Counted from the first letter of the stretch, positions 6,694 to 17,075 are shown. The stretch is DNA of 64,000 bases from Fervidicola ferrireducens (GCF_001562425.1 NZ_LOED01000009.1:1-64000); one strand, 5' to 3'. The notes: generated by a model not told the origin, from the letters alone. Numbers and translations are program-made.

Positions 6694-8053
6694 TTTTCCC
6701 ATAAAAAGGATTACGCTGAATCTTGCACCGGCTGACATAAAAAAAGAAGGCCCTCACTTCGACTTTCCGATTGCCTTGGGTATCTTAGCTGCTACCGAAC
6801 AAGTTCCGGCAAGTGCGCTAGAAGGGTATGCGATTGTTGGGGAACTATCTCTCGATGGAAGGGTAAGGCCGATAAATGGAATTTTACCTATGGCGATAGA
6901 GGTAAAGCAGAAAGCTTTAAAAGGGATAGTTGTTCCATTGGAAAACGCCGAGGAGGCTGCTGTAATTAAAGGTATAGAGGTAATAGGTGTAAAAAGCTTG
7001 AAAGAAGCAGTGGAATATTTTAAAGGTGAATTTAAACCGGATGATATAGCATCCAAAGTCCAGGACGCGTTTAGCTTAGATTTCGAAGGGGATTTTTCGG
7101 AGGTAAAAGGGCAGGAGGTTATAAAAAGAGCTTTGGAGATAGCGGCAGCCGGCCATCACAACCTCATAATGGTTGGACCTCCCGGTTCGGGCAAGACGAT
7201 GATAGCAAAGCGTATTCCCACGATTTTACCTTCCATGACTTTTGAAGAATCCTTAGAATTAACAAAAATTTACAGTATTGCCGGGCTTTTGGCGGGCAAA
7301 TCTTCTTTGATAAAGACTAGGCCGTTCAGGGCACCCCACCACAGTATTACCCCGGTGGGGTTGGTGGGCGGCGGTCGAATACCAAGGCCTGGCGAAGTAA
7401 GCCTTGCACACCACGGTGTTTTATTTTTAGACGAGTTGCCGGAATTCTCGAAGGAAATTTTGGAACTGCTTCGCGAACCGCTGGAAGAAGGCAAGATAAC
7501 CATTTCAAGAATGAACGCGACGGTTACCTATCCTGCAAGTTTCATGCTGGTTGCGGCTATGAATCCATGTCCGTGCGGATATTTTCAGGACCCTTTCCAC
7601 GAATGTTCCTGCCCGCCACACAAAGTGCATAGTTATTTGAGCAAAATCTCAGGGCCGCTGCTCGATAGGATAGATATGCAGGTTGGTGTTTTACCCGTTG
7701 CGTTTTCCGATTTGGAAAAAGTCAACTCTACGGATTCGGCCACAATAAGAAACAGGGTTGAACTGGCAAGAAAATTGCAGCTTATGCGTTATAAGGGGCA
7801 AAACATTTTCTATAATTCCCAGCTTACCCCGGCTATGGTAAATAAATACTGCAAGCTGGGCAAGGCTGAAAAACTTTTAATGAAGGAGGCTTTCGAAAAG
7901 TTAAAGTTAAGTGCAAGGGCTCACAATAAAATTCTGAAGGTGGCGAGGACCATAGCGGATTTGGATCAGTCGGAAAACATCAAAGAAATTCACCTGGCCG
8001 AGGCCTTGCAATTTAGGAACCTGGATAAATACTTCCAATATTTAAAGGTATGA
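6593..8053 (+). CDS. comM: ComM/YifB AAA+ helicase, 5' end replaced by element
   Basis: The ORF encodes the ComM/YifB Mg-chelatase-like ATPase from DIVGLPDTAV onward, with Walker A GPPGSGKTM, Walker B VLFLDELPEF and the C-terminal domain intact. ComM is a hexameric branch-migration helicase helping integrate DNA during natural transformation. About 35 N-terminal residues are missing compared with the usual ~510 aa, because the element sits in the gene. A ribosome site GAGGAG (6577-6582) and GTG 6593, both inside the integrase 3' end, could start a hybrid protein beginning MGIIST. Whether it is active is unknown. It is otherwise intact, with no frameshift. Confidence 0.9.
   Translation: MGIISTLDIVGLPDTAVRESRERVRAAIKNQDFDFPIKRITLNLAPADIKKEGPHFDFPIALGILAATEQVPASALEGYAIVGELSLDGRVRPINGILPMAIEVKQKALKGIVVPLENAEEAAVIKGIEVIGVKSLKEAVEYFKGEFKPDDIASKVQDAFSLDFEGDFSEVKGQEVIKRALEIAAAGHHNLIMVGPPGSGKTMIAKRIPTILPSMTFEESLELTKIYSIAGLLAGKSSLIKTRPFRAPHHSITPVGLVGGGRIPRPGEVSLAHHGVLFLDELPEFSKEILELLREPLEEGKITISRMNATVTYPASFMLVAAMNPCPCGYFQDPFHECSCPPHKVHSYLSKISGPLLDRIDMQVGVLPVAFSDLEKVNSTDSATIRNRVELARKLQLMRYKGQNIFYNSQLTPAMVNKYCKLGKAEKLLMKEAFEKLKLSARAHNKILKVARTIADLDQSENIKEIHLAEALQFRNLDKYFQYLKV
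6600..6650 (+). other. attR-type attachment junction within comM
   Basis: comM-type coding (LDIVGLPDTAVRES) begins at about 6611, directly after integrase-type coding ends. Serine integrases leave no long target duplication, so the crossover dinucleotide cannot be fixed from one end. The target is the conserved DIVGLPDTAV-coding segment. Boundaries are approximate. Confidence 0.6.
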
Positions 8054-8124
8054 GGGGAAAAAATTTCCCGGGACATAGCAAAAAATACCATTTTGTGACA
8101 AGCGATGTTTTGCCCCAATAATCT

Positions 8125-8153
8125 TTGACCAAAAAGGGAATATATGTTATCAT
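8125..8153 (+). promoter_or_regulatory. Sigma-A type promoter for cobO
   Basis: -35 TTGACC (8125-8130), 17-nt spacer, -10 TATCAT (8148-8153), 24 nt ahead of the cobO start. It can drive cobO-dprA-topA-trmFO independently of the interrupted comM. Confidence 0.7.
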
Positions 8154-8176
8154 TTTTTGTTAAAGGAGTGATACAT

Positions 8177-8704
8177 ATGAAATCCAAAAAGGGACTGGTT
8201 TTGGTTTATACAGGAAATGGCAAGGGCAAGACTACAGCGGCTTTTGGGTTGGCTTTGAGGGCAATCGGACACGGGGAAAAGGTATATATGATTCAGTTCA
8301 TGAAGGGGAGCCCCGATTACGGTGAAGTGCAGGCCGCAAAGTATTTACCCAACTTCCAGCTGGTTCAAAAGGGGAGAGATTGTTTCGTTAAAAAGGGAAA
8401 TCCCGCCCCGGAAGATTTGAAAATAGCCAGAGAAGGTATTGAATTGGCCAGGGATGTCATTTCCAGTGGAGAGTATGACCTTGTCATACTTGATGAAATA
8501 AACGTGGCCGTAGATTACGGCCTGATACCCGAAGAAGAGGTTCTGAATTTGATAGATTTAAAACCCGAGAGGACCACGCTGGTACTGACGGGTCGTTATG
8601 CTACGGAAAAATTGATGGAAAAAGCTGATATGGTGAGCGAAGTAAAAGAAATAAAGCACCATTACAAAAAAGGTATATCTGCGCAACCTGGTATAGAATA
8701 CTAA
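8177..8704 (+). CDS. cobO: Cob(I)alamin / cob(I)yrinic acid a,c-diamide adenosyltransferase
   Basis: Encodes 175 aa. The enzyme transfers adenosyl from ATP to Co(I) corrinoid in adenosylcobalamin synthesis and salvage. The P-loop TGNGKGKTTA (12-21) and the later VILDEIN motif fit the CobA/CobO/BtuR family and its usual 170-200 aa. ATG 8177 is preferred over the in-frame ATG 8144, because that codon lies within the promoter region and AAAGGAG (8162-8168) is spaced for 8177. No other cobalamin gene is nearby, so salvage of corrinoid is plausible (inference). Confidence 0.88.
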   Translation: MKSKKGLVLVYTGNGKGKTTAAFGLALRAIGHGEKVYMIQFMKGSPDYGEVQAAKYLPNFQLVQKGRDCFVKKGNPAPEDLKIAREGIELARDVISSGEYDLVILDEINVAVDYGLIPEEEVLNLIDLKPERTTLVLTGRYATEKLMEKADMVSEVKEIKHHYKKGISAQPGIEY

Positions 8705-8721
8705 TATACTGAGGGATGGCA

Positions 8722-9798
8722 ATGGCAGAGCTTGAGTTGTTGGTGGCTCTGAATATGATCCCCTACCTCGGGCCAGTGAGGATAAGGGGATTATTAAATT
8801 GCTTTAACACCTATTCGGATTTTATGAACGCGACGAGAGAAAGATTGCTGAGCGTGCCGGAAGTCACTCCCAAAATATGCGATATAATATTGGAATTCAG
8901 AAAAAAAGTTAATCCTTTCGATGAGATAGAAAGGATAAAAAAACTCGGAGCTAAAATAATAACCATCGAAGACGAAGAGTATCCCCGGCTTTTGGCGGAA
9001 ATTTATGATCCGCCCGTGGTACTTTACGTTCTGGGAGAAGCATCTGTGTTAAATATGGAATCTATTGCGATAGTGGGGACGCGAAAACCCACATCTTACG
9101 GGCAAAAAATAGCGGAGCAAATAGCCGGGGAACTTGCAGAATTCAATATAAACGTCGTAAGCGGGATGGCCCGGGGCATCGATTCTTTTGCCCATAAAGG
9201 CGCTCTAAAAGCTGGCGGCCCCACCACGGCCGTTCTGGGATGCGGTATAGACGTTGTTTATCCCCTGGAAAATCACGAACTTATGAAAAAGATAGTTAAA
9301 AAGGGGTGTGTCATTACCAGCTTTCCTGCCAATTCGAAACCCTTGCCATCTAATTTTCCTGCTAGAAATAGAATTATAAGCGGTATGACGAGGGGGACGC
9401 TGGTGGTAGAAGCGGCTGAAAAAAGCGGTGCGTTGATTACTGCCGATTTTGCTTTAGAGCAGGGCAGGGACGTTTTTGCGGTGCCCGGGAGTGTATTCAG
9501 CCCTTACAGCCGCGGTACTCACAAGCTTATAAAGCAGGGAGCGAAATTAGTAGAATGCGCAAACGATATATTGGAGGAACTGAATTTAAGGAAAAATGAT
9601 TCTGCAGAAATAAAAGAGCCCGACCTTACGTTAGAGGAATCGGAAGTATTAGACATGATAGATTATACTCCCGTGAATATAGAATTTATCGTGCAAAAAA
9701 CGAATAAACCTCCTGGGGAAATAAACGCCGTAATAACCCGACTTCAACTGAAAAATATGATAACATTATTGCCTGGAGGATATGTAATGAAAATTTGA
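8722..9798 (+). CDS. dprA: DNA processing protein DprA (Smf)
   Basis: Encodes 358 aa. DprA binds incoming single-stranded DNA during transformation and loads RecA. An N-terminal helix-hairpin-helix-like region (MIPYLGPVRIRGLL) precedes the Rossmann-like core with SGMARGIDSFAHKGAL and the RNRIISGM motif, and a C-terminal winged-helix region follows. ATG 8722 has GAGGG 6 nt upstream; ATG 8716 would overlap the ribosome site. It lies in the conserved comM-dprA-topA neighbourhood, so a transformation gene is intact while its neighbour comM is split. Confidence 0.93.
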   Translation: MAELELLVALNMIPYLGPVRIRGLLNCFNTYSDFMNATRERLLSVPEVTPKICDIILEFRKKVNPFDEIERIKKLGAKIITIEDEEYPRLLAEIYDPPVVLYVLGEASVLNMESIAIVGTRKPTSYGQKIAEQIAGELAEFNINVVSGMARGIDSFAHKGALKAGGPTTAVLGCGIDVVYPLENHELMKKIVKKGCVITSFPANSKPLPSNFPARNRIISGMTRGTLVVEAAEKSGALITADFALEQGRDVFAVPGSVFSPYSRGTHKLIKQGAKLVECANDILEELNLRKNDSAEIKEPDLTLEESEVLDMIDYTPVNIEFIVQKTNKPPGEINAVITRLQLKNMITLLPGGYVMKI

Positions 9799-9807
9799 GG
9801 TGATGAT

Positions 9808-11889
9808 ATGGCAAAGTCGCTCATAATAGTTGAATCTCCGGCCAAAGCAAAGACTATCAGCCGTTTTTTGGGAAAGGAATACAAGGTAGTAGCCTCTATG
9901 GGTCATGTCAGGGACCTGCCGAAAAGCCAGCTCGGCATTGATATTGAAAATGGCTTTATGCCAAAATATATAACCATCCGAGGGAAAGGGCCCTTGATAG
10001 AAAACTTAAAAAAAGAGGCTGCCAAAGCGAAAAACGTCTTGCTTGCTACCGACCCGGACAGGGAGGGTGAAGCCATATCGTGGCACCTTGCGCATCTTTT
10101 AGAGCTTCCACTTGAATCCCCGTGCAGAGTGGAATTCCATGAAATAACAAAAAATGCCGTTTCCGAATCCTTGCGCCACCCTCGAAAGATAGATATGAAT
10201 CTGGTAGATGCCCAGCAGGCGAGAAGAATTTTGGACCGACTGGTGGGTTACAAAATAAGCCCGATTTTGTGGCGCAAGGTCAAGTGGGGATTGAGTGCCG
10301 GCAGGGTTCAATCGGCGGCCGTGAGGATGATATGCGACAGGGAAAAGGAGATAGCTGAATTTGTCCCTGAAGAATACTGGACGATTGAGGCAGAACTTGC
10401 ATGTCAGGAAGGTGGCAATGCTTTCCTTGCCAAGCTTCATTCCAGGGGCGACGAAAAACTAAGTCTAAAAGACCGTAATGCGGTGGAAAAAATCGTAGCC
10501 GATTTGCAAAAAGAAATCTTTACGGTAGTAGAGGTCAAAAAAGGCGAGCGTCGCCGCAACCCGTCACCGCCTTTTACGACGAGCACCATGCAGCAAGAAG
10601 CATCAAGAAAACTGGGCTTTACCGCCAAGAAGACGATGATGGTAGCCCAGCAGCTTTACGAGGGACTTGATATCGAGGGAGAGGGCACTGTCGGCCTTGT
10701 AACGTATATAAGGACCGATTCGACTAGAATATCGGAACAAGCTCAAAAAGAGGCCAGAGAGTATATATTGAAAAATTATGGAACAGAATATATAGGAAGC
10801 GGTACGTCGGCTCAAAAGAACAAAAAGAATATTCAGGATGCACATGAAGCCATAAGACCCACTTCCGTTTTCCGGCATCCCGAATCTATTAAGAACTCAC
10901 TGACTGCTGACCAGTACAAACTCTATAAATTGATATGGGAAAGGTTCGTGGCAAGCCAGATGGCACCGGCGGTGTACGATACTGTTTCAGCGGAAATAAA
11001 AGCGGGGGACTATGTTTTTAAGGCTTCAGGTTCAACCCTTAAATTTTCTGGTTTCATGGCCGTTTATACAGAAGGAGCCGACGAAGAAACAGAAAGGGAA
11101 GAAGGTTTGCTGCCCGAACTTACTGAAGGGCAGACTCTCGTGCTCTTACAAATCAAACCCGAACAGCATTTTACCCAGCCGCCACCCAGGTATACTGAAG
11201 CCATGCTGGTAAAAGCGCTGGAGGAAAGGGGTATAGGTCGTCCGAGCACTTATGCGCCCATTATAGATACAATTCAAAAAAGGGGTTACGTAAAAAAGGA
11301 AAAGGGAAGGTTTAAGCCGACGGAATTGGGGCAAATAGTGACCGAAATATTGAAGGAATACTTTAGCGATATAGTGGACCTCGATTTTACCGCAGAAATG
11401 GAAAATCAGCTGGATAAAATCGAATCGGGAGAGGAAAACTGGCAGCGAATCGTAGAATCTTTTTACGAACCTTTCAAGGAGAAGCTTAAGGTAGCAGAAG
11501 AAAAAATCGAGGAAGTGAAGATTGAAGATGAAGTTACTGATGAAAAGTGTGAGATATGCGGCAGAAATATGGTGATAAAACGCGGAAGGTACGGCGAATT
11601 CATGGCGTGTTCCGGCTTCCCGGAATGCCGGAATACAAAGCCGCTAATAGAGCAGGTTGGCGTCAAATGCCCCAAGTGCGGCGGCGATATAGTAGTTAGA
11701 AAATCAAAAAAAGGACGGAAATTCTACGGATGCAGCAACTATCCCGACTGCGATTTTGTATTGTGGGATCCACCCAGCGAAATCCCTTGTCCCCGTTGCG
11801 GCAGCTTGATGGTGGAAAAGACTGTGAGAAACGAAAAGATCGCAGTATGCACTAATCCCGAATGCGGCTATAAAAAATCGGAGGGATGA
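9808..11889 (+). CDS. topA: DNA topoisomerase I
   Basis: Encodes 693 aa. A type IA enzyme that relaxes negative supercoils. Toprim domain at ~3-115 (IVESPAKAKTI; TDPDREGEA), catalytic Tyr300 in YIRTDSTR, and three C-terminal Cys4 zinc ribbons (CEIC, CPKC and CPRC starts, residues ~575-690), typical of Firmicutes TopA. It starts 10 nt after dprA with ribosome site GAGGTGAT and ends 4 nt before trmFO. Confidence 0.97.
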   Translation: MAKSLIIVESPAKAKTISRFLGKEYKVVASMGHVRDLPKSQLGIDIENGFMPKYITIRGKGPLIENLKKEAAKAKNVLLATDPDREGEAISWHLAHLLELPLESPCRVEFHEITKNAVSESLRHPRKIDMNLVDAQQARRILDRLVGYKISPILWRKVKWGLSAGRVQSAAVRMICDREKEIAEFVPEEYWTIEAELACQEGGNAFLAKLHSRGDEKLSLKDRNAVEKIVADLQKEIFTVVEVKKGERRRNPSPPFTTSTMQQEASRKLGFTAKKTMMVAQQLYEGLDIEGEGTVGLVTYIRTDSTRISEQAQKEAREYILKNYGTEYIGSGTSAQKNKKNIQDAHEAIRPTSVFRHPESIKNSLTADQYKLYKLIWERFVASQMAPAVYDTVSAEIKAGDYVFKASGSTLKFSGFMAVYTEGADEETEREEGLLPELTEGQTLVLLQIKPEQHFTQPPPRYTEAMLVKALEERGIGRPSTYAPIIDTIQKRGYVKKEKGRFKPTELGQIVTEILKEYFSDIVDLDFTAEMENQLDKIESGEENWQRIVESFYEPFKEKLKVAEEKIEEVKIEDEVTDEKCEICGRNMVIKRGRYGEFMACSGFPECRNTKPLIEQVGVKCPKCGGDIVVRKSKKGRKFYGCSNYPDCDFVLWDPPSEIPCPRCGSLMVEKTVRNEKIAVCTNPECGYKKSEG

Positions 11890-11892
11890 AAG

Positions 11893-13206
11893 ATGGAAAA
11901 GATAAAGGTCATTGGCGGCGGGTTGGCTGGATGCGAAGCGGCATGGCATATCGCAAATATGGGGTTTAAGGTAGAACTTTACGAGATGAGGCCGTTAAAG
12001 ACTACTCCGGCCCACCATACCGACAAACTGGCCGAGCTTGTATGCAGCAATTCTCTTAGGTCTAACGAGCTCACCAATGCTGCGGGGCTTTTAAAAGAAG
12101 AAATGCGGCTTTTGGGTTCTTTGATCATAGAAAAAGCCGAGGAAAACAGCGTTCCGGCCGGTGCGGCTCTTGCCGTTGACCGGGAAAGGTTTTCCTCGGC
12201 TGTAACTGCTGCAATTGAGGAACACCCCCTAATTGAGATAAAAAGGGAAGAAGTGGTTAATATACCCGAGCCTCCTGCCATTATAGCGACTGGCCCTCTA
12301 ACCTCAGAGGCATTATCTAAAGCTATAAGCAAATTTTTGGGGAAGGAATACCTTTACTTTTACGACGCTGCTGCTCCTATCATTACTAGGGATTCCATAG
12401 ATTGGAATGTTGCTTTCTGGGGTTCGAGGTACAACAAAGGTGACGAAGATTATGTGAATTTGCCGATGACAGAAGAGGAGTATATGGAGTTTTACAACGA
12501 ACTGATAAATGCCGAAGTACATCCCCTTAAAGAATTTGAAAAGCCGGTATTTTTCGAAGGGTGCATGCCCATCGAAGTGATGGCGAAAAGAGGCCCCAAG
12601 ACGCTTCTTTTCGGGCCGTTAAAGCCGGTAGGAATAATAGACCCGAGAACTGGCAAGCAGCCTTTCGCTGTAGTTCAGCTCAGAAAAGAAAACAAAGAAG
12701 GCACTCTATTCAACATGGTAGGTTTTCAGACGAGCCTAAAATGGCCGGAACAAAAAAGGGTTTTCAGTAAAATTCCGGGCTTAAAAGACCCCGAGTTCGT
12801 GCGCTACGGTTTTATACACAGGAATACGTTTATAATGAGCCCTAAATTCTTACATCCCTGGCTTGAAGTAAAGTCGGCTCAGGGGCTATTTTTTGCAGGG
12901 CAAATAACCGGAGTGGAAGGGTATATAGAATCGGCGGCATCCGGAATAGTAGCAGGAATTAACATGGTTCGCCGCATGAAAGGGCAAACCCCCATTCCGT
13001 TCCCATTGGAGACCGTGATAGGGTCGCTTTGCAATTATGTGGCTACTGCCGATCCCAGGAATTTTCAGCCGATGAAAGCCAATTTCGGTTTGCTCCCCCC
13101 GCTTGACGTGAGGGTAAAGTCAAAAAAGGAGAGAAATCAGCTTTTAGCCGAGCGTTCCGTAGAAGTACTGAAGAAATTTATAAAAGCAAATGGGTTAAAA
13201 ATGTAG
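11893..13206 (+). CDS. trmFO: tRNA (uracil-54-C5)-methyltransferase, folate/FAD dependent
   Basis: Encodes 437 aa. TrmFO makes ribothymidine at position 54 of tRNA using methylenetetrahydrofolate and FADH2. The N-terminal dinucleotide-binding motif GGGLAGCEAA and the downstream CSNSLRSNE block are characteristic of the family (formerly Gid), as is the length. It begins 4 nt after topA, with the ribosome site inside the topA end. It is the last gene before a ~120-nt gap with a new promoter. Confidence 0.95.
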   Translation: MEKIKVIGGGLAGCEAAWHIANMGFKVELYEMRPLKTTPAHHTDKLAELVCSNSLRSNELTNAAGLLKEEMRLLGSLIIEKAEENSVPAGAALAVDRERFSSAVTAAIEEHPLIEIKREEVVNIPEPPAIIATGPLTSEALSKAISKFLGKEYLYFYDAAAPIITRDSIDWNVAFWGSRYNKGDEDYVNLPMTEEEYMEFYNELINAEVHPLKEFEKPVFFEGCMPIEVMAKRGPKTLLFGPLKPVGIIDPRTGKQPFAVVQLRKENKEGTLFNMVGFQTSLKWPEQKRVFSKIPGLKDPEFVRYGFIHRNTFIMSPKFLHPWLEVKSAQGLFFAGQITGVEGYIESAASGIVAGINMVRRMKGQTPIPFPLETVIGSLCNYVATADPRNFQPMKANFGLLPPLDVRVKSKKERNQLLAERSVEVLKKFIKANGLKM

Positions 13207-13216
13207 GTTAGGTCAT

Positions 13217-13295
13217 AATTTCAAAAAAATTTAACATATAATTTAAAAATAATTTAGAATTTAATCTTGCATAAAATCAAAGGTTGTGGTAGTAT
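13217..13295 (+). promoter_or_regulatory. Promoter for xerC-hslVU-codY with a CodY-box-like site
   Basis: -35 TTGCAT (13267-13272), 17-nt spacer, -10 TAGTAT (13290-13295). AATTTCAAAAAAATT at 13217-13231 matches 12 of 15 positions of the CodY consensus AATTTTCWGAAAATT. Such matches are easy to obtain in AT-rich DNA, so operator function is tentative. Confidence 0.5.
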
Positions 13296-13325
13296 ATTAG
13301 TTGTTCGCTGCGAGGTTGAAAAGCC

Positions 13326-14240
13326 ATGGAATACGAGGTGGTAGACAGCTTTTTAAATTACATAAAAGCAGCTAAGAACCAATCGGAGAATACCCTGAAA
13401 GCCTATGCCAATGACTTGGGGCAGTTTATAGAATATTTGGAACAGAATAAAATGTCCGAAACAAAGAGTTTGAAGAATATAACTCACCTGGATATAAGAG
13501 GTTTTCTGGCCTATTTAAAGGAAAAAGGGGTTGCAAAAAAAAGCATAACCAGAAAACTTTCGGCTTTGAGGAGCTTTTTTAAATATCTCACTACGGAAGG
13601 AATAATATCCGAAGACCCTACCAAAATGGTGCAGGGGATGAAACTCCCCAAAAAATTGCCGCTGTTTTTATACCCCGCGGAAATAGAAGCGCTGCTTTCG
13701 GCTCCGAAAAATGACGTGCTGGGGATTCGCGATAGAGCTATCATGGAGCTTTTATATGCCACCGGCGTGAGGGTTGGCGAACTCGTATCGATAAAGCTGA
13801 AGGATGTAAACATGGGTGCCAATTTCATAATAGTATACGGCAAAGGTTCCCGGGAGAGAATGGTGTTTTTCGGGTCGAAGGCGGCGGAAAGCCTGGAAGA
13901 ATATTTGAAAAAAAGCAGGCCTTATCTTGTAAAAAATTTAAGCTGCGAGTATCTTTTTCTGAACAAGAACGGAACCAGGTTGACCGATAGAAGCGTGAGG
14001 AGGATTATAGATAAGTACGTGAAAGAATTATCTTTGAACAAAAATATCAGTCCCCATACCTTGAGGCATACATTTGCAACTCACATGCTGAACAATGGGG
14101 CCGATCTTAAAACTGTCCAGGAATTATTGGGACATGTGAGCTTGTCTACAACGCAGCTATACACTCATGTGACAAAAGAGAGGCTAAAGGAAATATACGA
14201 TAAGGTTTTTCCCCGCGCAAAAAAGAAGGAGGAAAGCTGA
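13326..14240 (+). CDS. xerC: Tyrosine recombinase XerC/CodV
   Basis: Encodes 304 aa. Together with XerD it resolves chromosome dimers at dif. N-terminal SAM-like DNA-binding domain, then catalytic domain with Arg149, Lys173, His244-x-x-Arg247, His270 and nucleophile Tyr279. The first gene of the xerC-hslV-hslU-codY group, matching the Bacillus codV-clpQ-clpY-codY order. Its stop overlaps the hslV ATG by one base. Confidence 0.95.
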   Translation: MEYEVVDSFLNYIKAAKNQSENTLKAYANDLGQFIEYLEQNKMSETKSLKNITHLDIRGFLAYLKEKGVAKKSITRKLSALRSFFKYLTTEGIISEDPTKMVQGMKLPKKLPLFLYPAEIEALLSAPKNDVLGIRDRAIMELLYATGVRVGELVSIKLKDVNMGANFIIVYGKGSRERMVFFGSKAAESLEEYLKKSRPYLVKNLSCEYLFLNKNGTRLTDRSVRRIIDKYVKELSLNKNISPHTLRHTFATHMLNNGADLKTVQELLGHVSLSTTQLYTHVTKERLKEIYDKVFPRAKKKEES

Positions 14241-14770
14241 TGTTTTCCGCGACTACAATAGTAGCCATAGTAAATCAAAAGGGCGCCGCAATGGCGGGAG
14301 ACGGACAGGTTACTTTCGGACAGAACACCATAATGAAGCACCATGCCAAAAAGGTGCGGAAAATATATAACGGTCGGGTGCTGGCAGGCTTTGCCGGTTC
14401 GGTGGCTGATGCGGTGACCCTTTTCGAGAAGTTTGAGTCGAAACTTGAGGAATTTCACGGCAATCTTGTAAGGGCTGCCGTAGAGCTGGCGAAAGAATGG
14501 CGCACCGACAGAATGCTCAGGAAGTTGGAGGCTTTACTGATAGCAGCCGACAGGGAACATATTTTCATCATCTCGGGAAGCGGAGAAGTGGTGGAACCCG
14601 ACGACGGCATAGCGGCAATAGGGTCCGGAGGGCCCTATGCTCTTGCAGCTGCCAGAGCACTTTCCCGATTTACGGATTTACCTCCTGAAAAAATAGTCCA
14701 GGAAGCTTTAAAAATTGCAGCAGATATATGCGTTTACACGAACGATTACATATCAGTGGAAGTTCTCTAA
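14240..14770 (+). CDS. hslV: HslV (ClpQ) peptidase subunit
   Basis: Encodes 176 aa. Proteasome-like peptidase of the HslVU complex. The N-terminus MFSATTIVA implies removal of a short propeptide to expose the catalytic Thr (residue 5), as in the longer Firmicutes ClpQ leaders. GDGQVTFGQ and the [14 protein letters not shown] block are conserved. Ribosome site AAGGAGG; start coupled to xerC by a TGATG overlap. Confidence 0.96.
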   Translation: MFSATTIVAIVNQKGAAMAGDGQVTFGQNTIMKHHAKKVRKIYNGRVLAGFAGSVADAVTLFEKFESKLEEFHGNLVRAAVELAKEWRTDRMLRKLEALLIAADREHIFIISGSGEVVEPDDGIAAIGSGGPYALAAARALSRFTDLPPEKIVQEALKIAADICVYTNDYISVEVL

Positions 14771-14784
14771 GGAGGGAAAGAATT

Positions 14785-16188
14785 TTGGAAGACTTAACCC
14801 CGAGAAAGATTGTTGAAGAACTGGACAAATATATAGTTGGTCAGCAGGAAGCCAAACGGTGCGTGGCCATCGCGCTTCGAAATAGATACAGGAGGCAAAA
14901 GCTACCCAAGGAGCTTCAAGATGAAATAATGCCAAAAAATATATTGATGATTGGACCTACGGGAGTCGGTAAAACGGAAATAGCAAGAAGACTTGCAAAG
15001 CTTGTGAACGCTCCTTTCGTCAAGGTTGAAGCCACTAAATTTACTGAAGTCGGTTATGTCGGGCGCGATGTGGATTCGATGGTGAGGGATCTGGTGGAAA
15101 CCTCCATAAGGATGGTCAAAGCGGAGAAAATGGAACAGGTAAAAGACAGGGCGAAAGAACTGGCAGAGCTTAGAATTGCGGAAATATTGCAGCCGGACCC
15201 CGCAAAGAGCAGCGGTTTTAAAAATCCCTTTGAAGTCCTTTTCGGTAATATATCCAGAATAGATGAAAGCGACGAGGAATACGAGTCAAAGCTGAAAATG
15301 GCCAAAGAAAAGCGTAAGGCTCTGCTTGAGGATATAAAGTCCGGTAAACTAGATAATGAAATGATAGAAATAGAGGTTGAGGATAATTCCGTGCCCGTGC
15401 TGGAGGTATTTTCAAATTACGGGATTGAGGAAATGGGCATAAATTTCCAGGATTTATTCGGCGGCCTTATTCCAAGGCGAAAAAAGAAAAAAAGAGTCAC
15501 CATCGAAACTGCAAGGAAGATATTGACCCAAGAAGAAGCCCAGAAGCTCATAGATATGGACGAAGTTATATCGGAGGCCATAAAAAGGGCCGAAGAAACA
15601 GGCATCATCTTTATAGACGAAATCGACAAGATAGCCGGAAGAGAGCACGGGACAGGCCCCGATGTATCGAGAGAAGGCGTTCAGAGGGATATTCTTCCGA
15701 TTGTGGAAGGCTGCACGGTCGTAACGAAGTACGGACCCGTAAAGACCGATCATATCCTGTTTATCGCTGCAGGAGCTTTTCACATTTCGAAGCCCTCGGA
15801 CCTCATACCCGAGCTACAGGGAAGATTTCCGATTCGCGTGGAACTGAAGAGCCTCTCAAAGGAAGATTTAAAGAGAATTTTAGTAGAGCCCAAAAATTCG
15901 CTGATAAAACAATATAAGGCTTTACTGGAAACTGAAGGAATAAAAATCCATTTTACGGAAGATGCTATTGATGAGATAGTAAGTATAGCAGCACATGTCA
16001 ATCAGCATACGGAAAATATTGGTGCAAGGAGACTCCATACCATTATGGAAAAGCTATTGGAGGATATATCATTCAACGCTTCCGAAATCAAAGAAAACAG
16101 CCCCGAATTTGTCATCGACAAAAATTATGTCGATGAAAAACTAAAAGATATAGTCAAAGATAAGGATTTAAGCATGTATATTTTGTGA
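14785..16188 (+). CDS. hslU: HslU (ClpY) unfoldase ATPase
   Basis: Encodes 467 aa. AAA+ hexamer that unfolds substrates for HslV. Walker [10 protein letters not shown], Walker [13 protein letters not shown], an intermediate I-domain between them, and the C-terminal tail ending YIL that docks into HslV. The start is TTG 14785 with GGAGGG at 14771-14776; the upstream ATG 14728 lies inside hslV and would add residues not found in the family. Fourteen nt separate it from hslV. Confidence 0.95.
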   Translation: MEDLTPRKIVEELDKYIVGQQEAKRCVAIALRNRYRRQKLPKELQDEIMPKNILMIGPTGVGKTEIARRLAKLVNAPFVKVEATKFTEVGYVGRDVDSMVRDLVETSIRMVKAEKMEQVKDRAKELAELRIAEILQPDPAKSSGFKNPFEVLFGNISRIDESDEEYESKLKMAKEKRKALLEDIKSGKLDNEMIEIEVEDNSVPVLEVFSNYGIEEMGINFQDLFGGLIPRRKKKKRVTIETARKILTQEEAQKLIDMDEVISEAIKRAEETGIIFIDEIDKIAGREHGTGPDVSREGVQRDILPIVEGCTVVTKYGPVKTDHILFIAAGAFHISKPSDLIPELQGRFPIRVELKSLSKEDLKRILVEPKNSLIKQYKALLETEGIKIHFTEDAIDEIVSIAAHVNQHTENIGARRLHTIMEKLLEDISFNASEIKENSPEFVIDKNYVDEKLKDIVKDKDLSMYIL

Positions 16189-16230
16189 TACAATTAATTT
16201 TAAAAAAATCGGAAAAGGAGGAAATATAAA

Positions 16231-17016
16231 ATGAGCAGTGATTTGCTAGAAAAAACAAGGAGAATCAACAAATTACTACAAAGATCTGCGGGTTATCCTG
16301 TGGATTTCAGCGAAGTCTGCAAAATTTTGAGCGAAGTCTTAAATGCCAACGCTTACGTGGCTAGCCGAAAAGGAAAGGTTTTGGGCTACGCGCTTCTCAA
16401 CGAATACGACTGCGACGTAATACAAAACAGAGTCCTGGAAGAAAAGATGTTTCCAAAAGAGTACAATGACAAGTTGCTGGAAATTCACGAGACGATGCCG
16501 AATATACCTCAGGAAGAACTAGAGTGCGTGTTTGACAGCACCCAGAGATGTCCGCATCCCGGGAAATTGGTGACTATCGTGCCTATAAACGGAGGAGGGG
16601 AAAGGTTAGGCACTCTTGTCCTTGCCAGGTTCGGCGACAAATTTACCGATGATGACCTGGTTCTCGCGGAGTACAGCGCAACGGTCGTAGGAATGGAAAT
16701 ACTGAGGTCGAAGACTGAAGAGATAGAAGAGGAAGCCCGGAAGAAAGCGGTGGTGCAGCTTGCCATAGGTACCCTGTCGTTCTCGGAACTTGAAGCCGTG
16801 CAGCACATTTTCGAAGAGTTGGACGGAAACGAAGGATTGCTCGTGGCAAGCAAAATCGCCGATAGAGTTGGAATAACTCGCTCCGTAATAGTAAACGCGC
16901 TGAGAAAACTAGAGAGCGCAGGAGTTATAGAATCCAGGTCGCTGGGAATGAAAGGAACATATATAAAAGTTTTAAACGACAAACTGCTGGAAGAACTAAA
17001 AAAAGTTCGCTCATAA
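16231..17016 (+). CDS. codY: GTP/branched-chain-amino-acid sensing repressor CodY
   Basis: Encodes 261 aa (Bacillus CodY is ~259). N-terminal GAF domain for isoleucine/valine sensing and C-terminal winged helix-turn-helix ([20 protein letters not shown], then [11 protein letters not shown]). It represses nutrient-acquisition and in some species motility genes when amino acids and GTP are abundant. Ribosome site AAAGGAGG. It ends the group, with a strong terminator separating it from the fla/che operon. Confidence 0.96.
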   Translation: MSSDLLEKTRRINKLLQRSAGYPVDFSEVCKILSEVLNANAYVASRKGKVLGYALLNEYDCDVIQNRVLEEKMFPKEYNDKLLEIHETMPNIPQEELECVFDSTQRCPHPGKLVTIVPINGGGERLGTLVLARFGDKFTDDDLVLAEYSATVVGMEILRSKTEEIEEEARKKAVVQLAIGTLSFSELEAVQHIFEELDGNEGLLVASKIADRVGITRSVIVNALRKLESAGVIESRSLGMKGTYIKVLNDKLLEELKKVRS

Positions 17017-17050
17017 AAATGCGTGAAATTTTATTTCACGCATTTTTTTT
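17016..17050 (+). terminator. Rho-independent terminator after codY
   Basis: An 11-bp or longer perfect stem (ATGCGTGAAAT / ATTTCACGCAT) with a 3-nt loop and a run of eight T, starting at the codY stop codon. Confidence 0.9.
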
Positions 17051-17075
17051 GCTTTTCGGTAGTCCCAAAGTATCA

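Noticed and set aside
14728-14784. ATG start for hslU inside hslV
   Set aside because: The residues are not HslU-like; TTG 14785 has GGAGGG and gives the family N-terminus.
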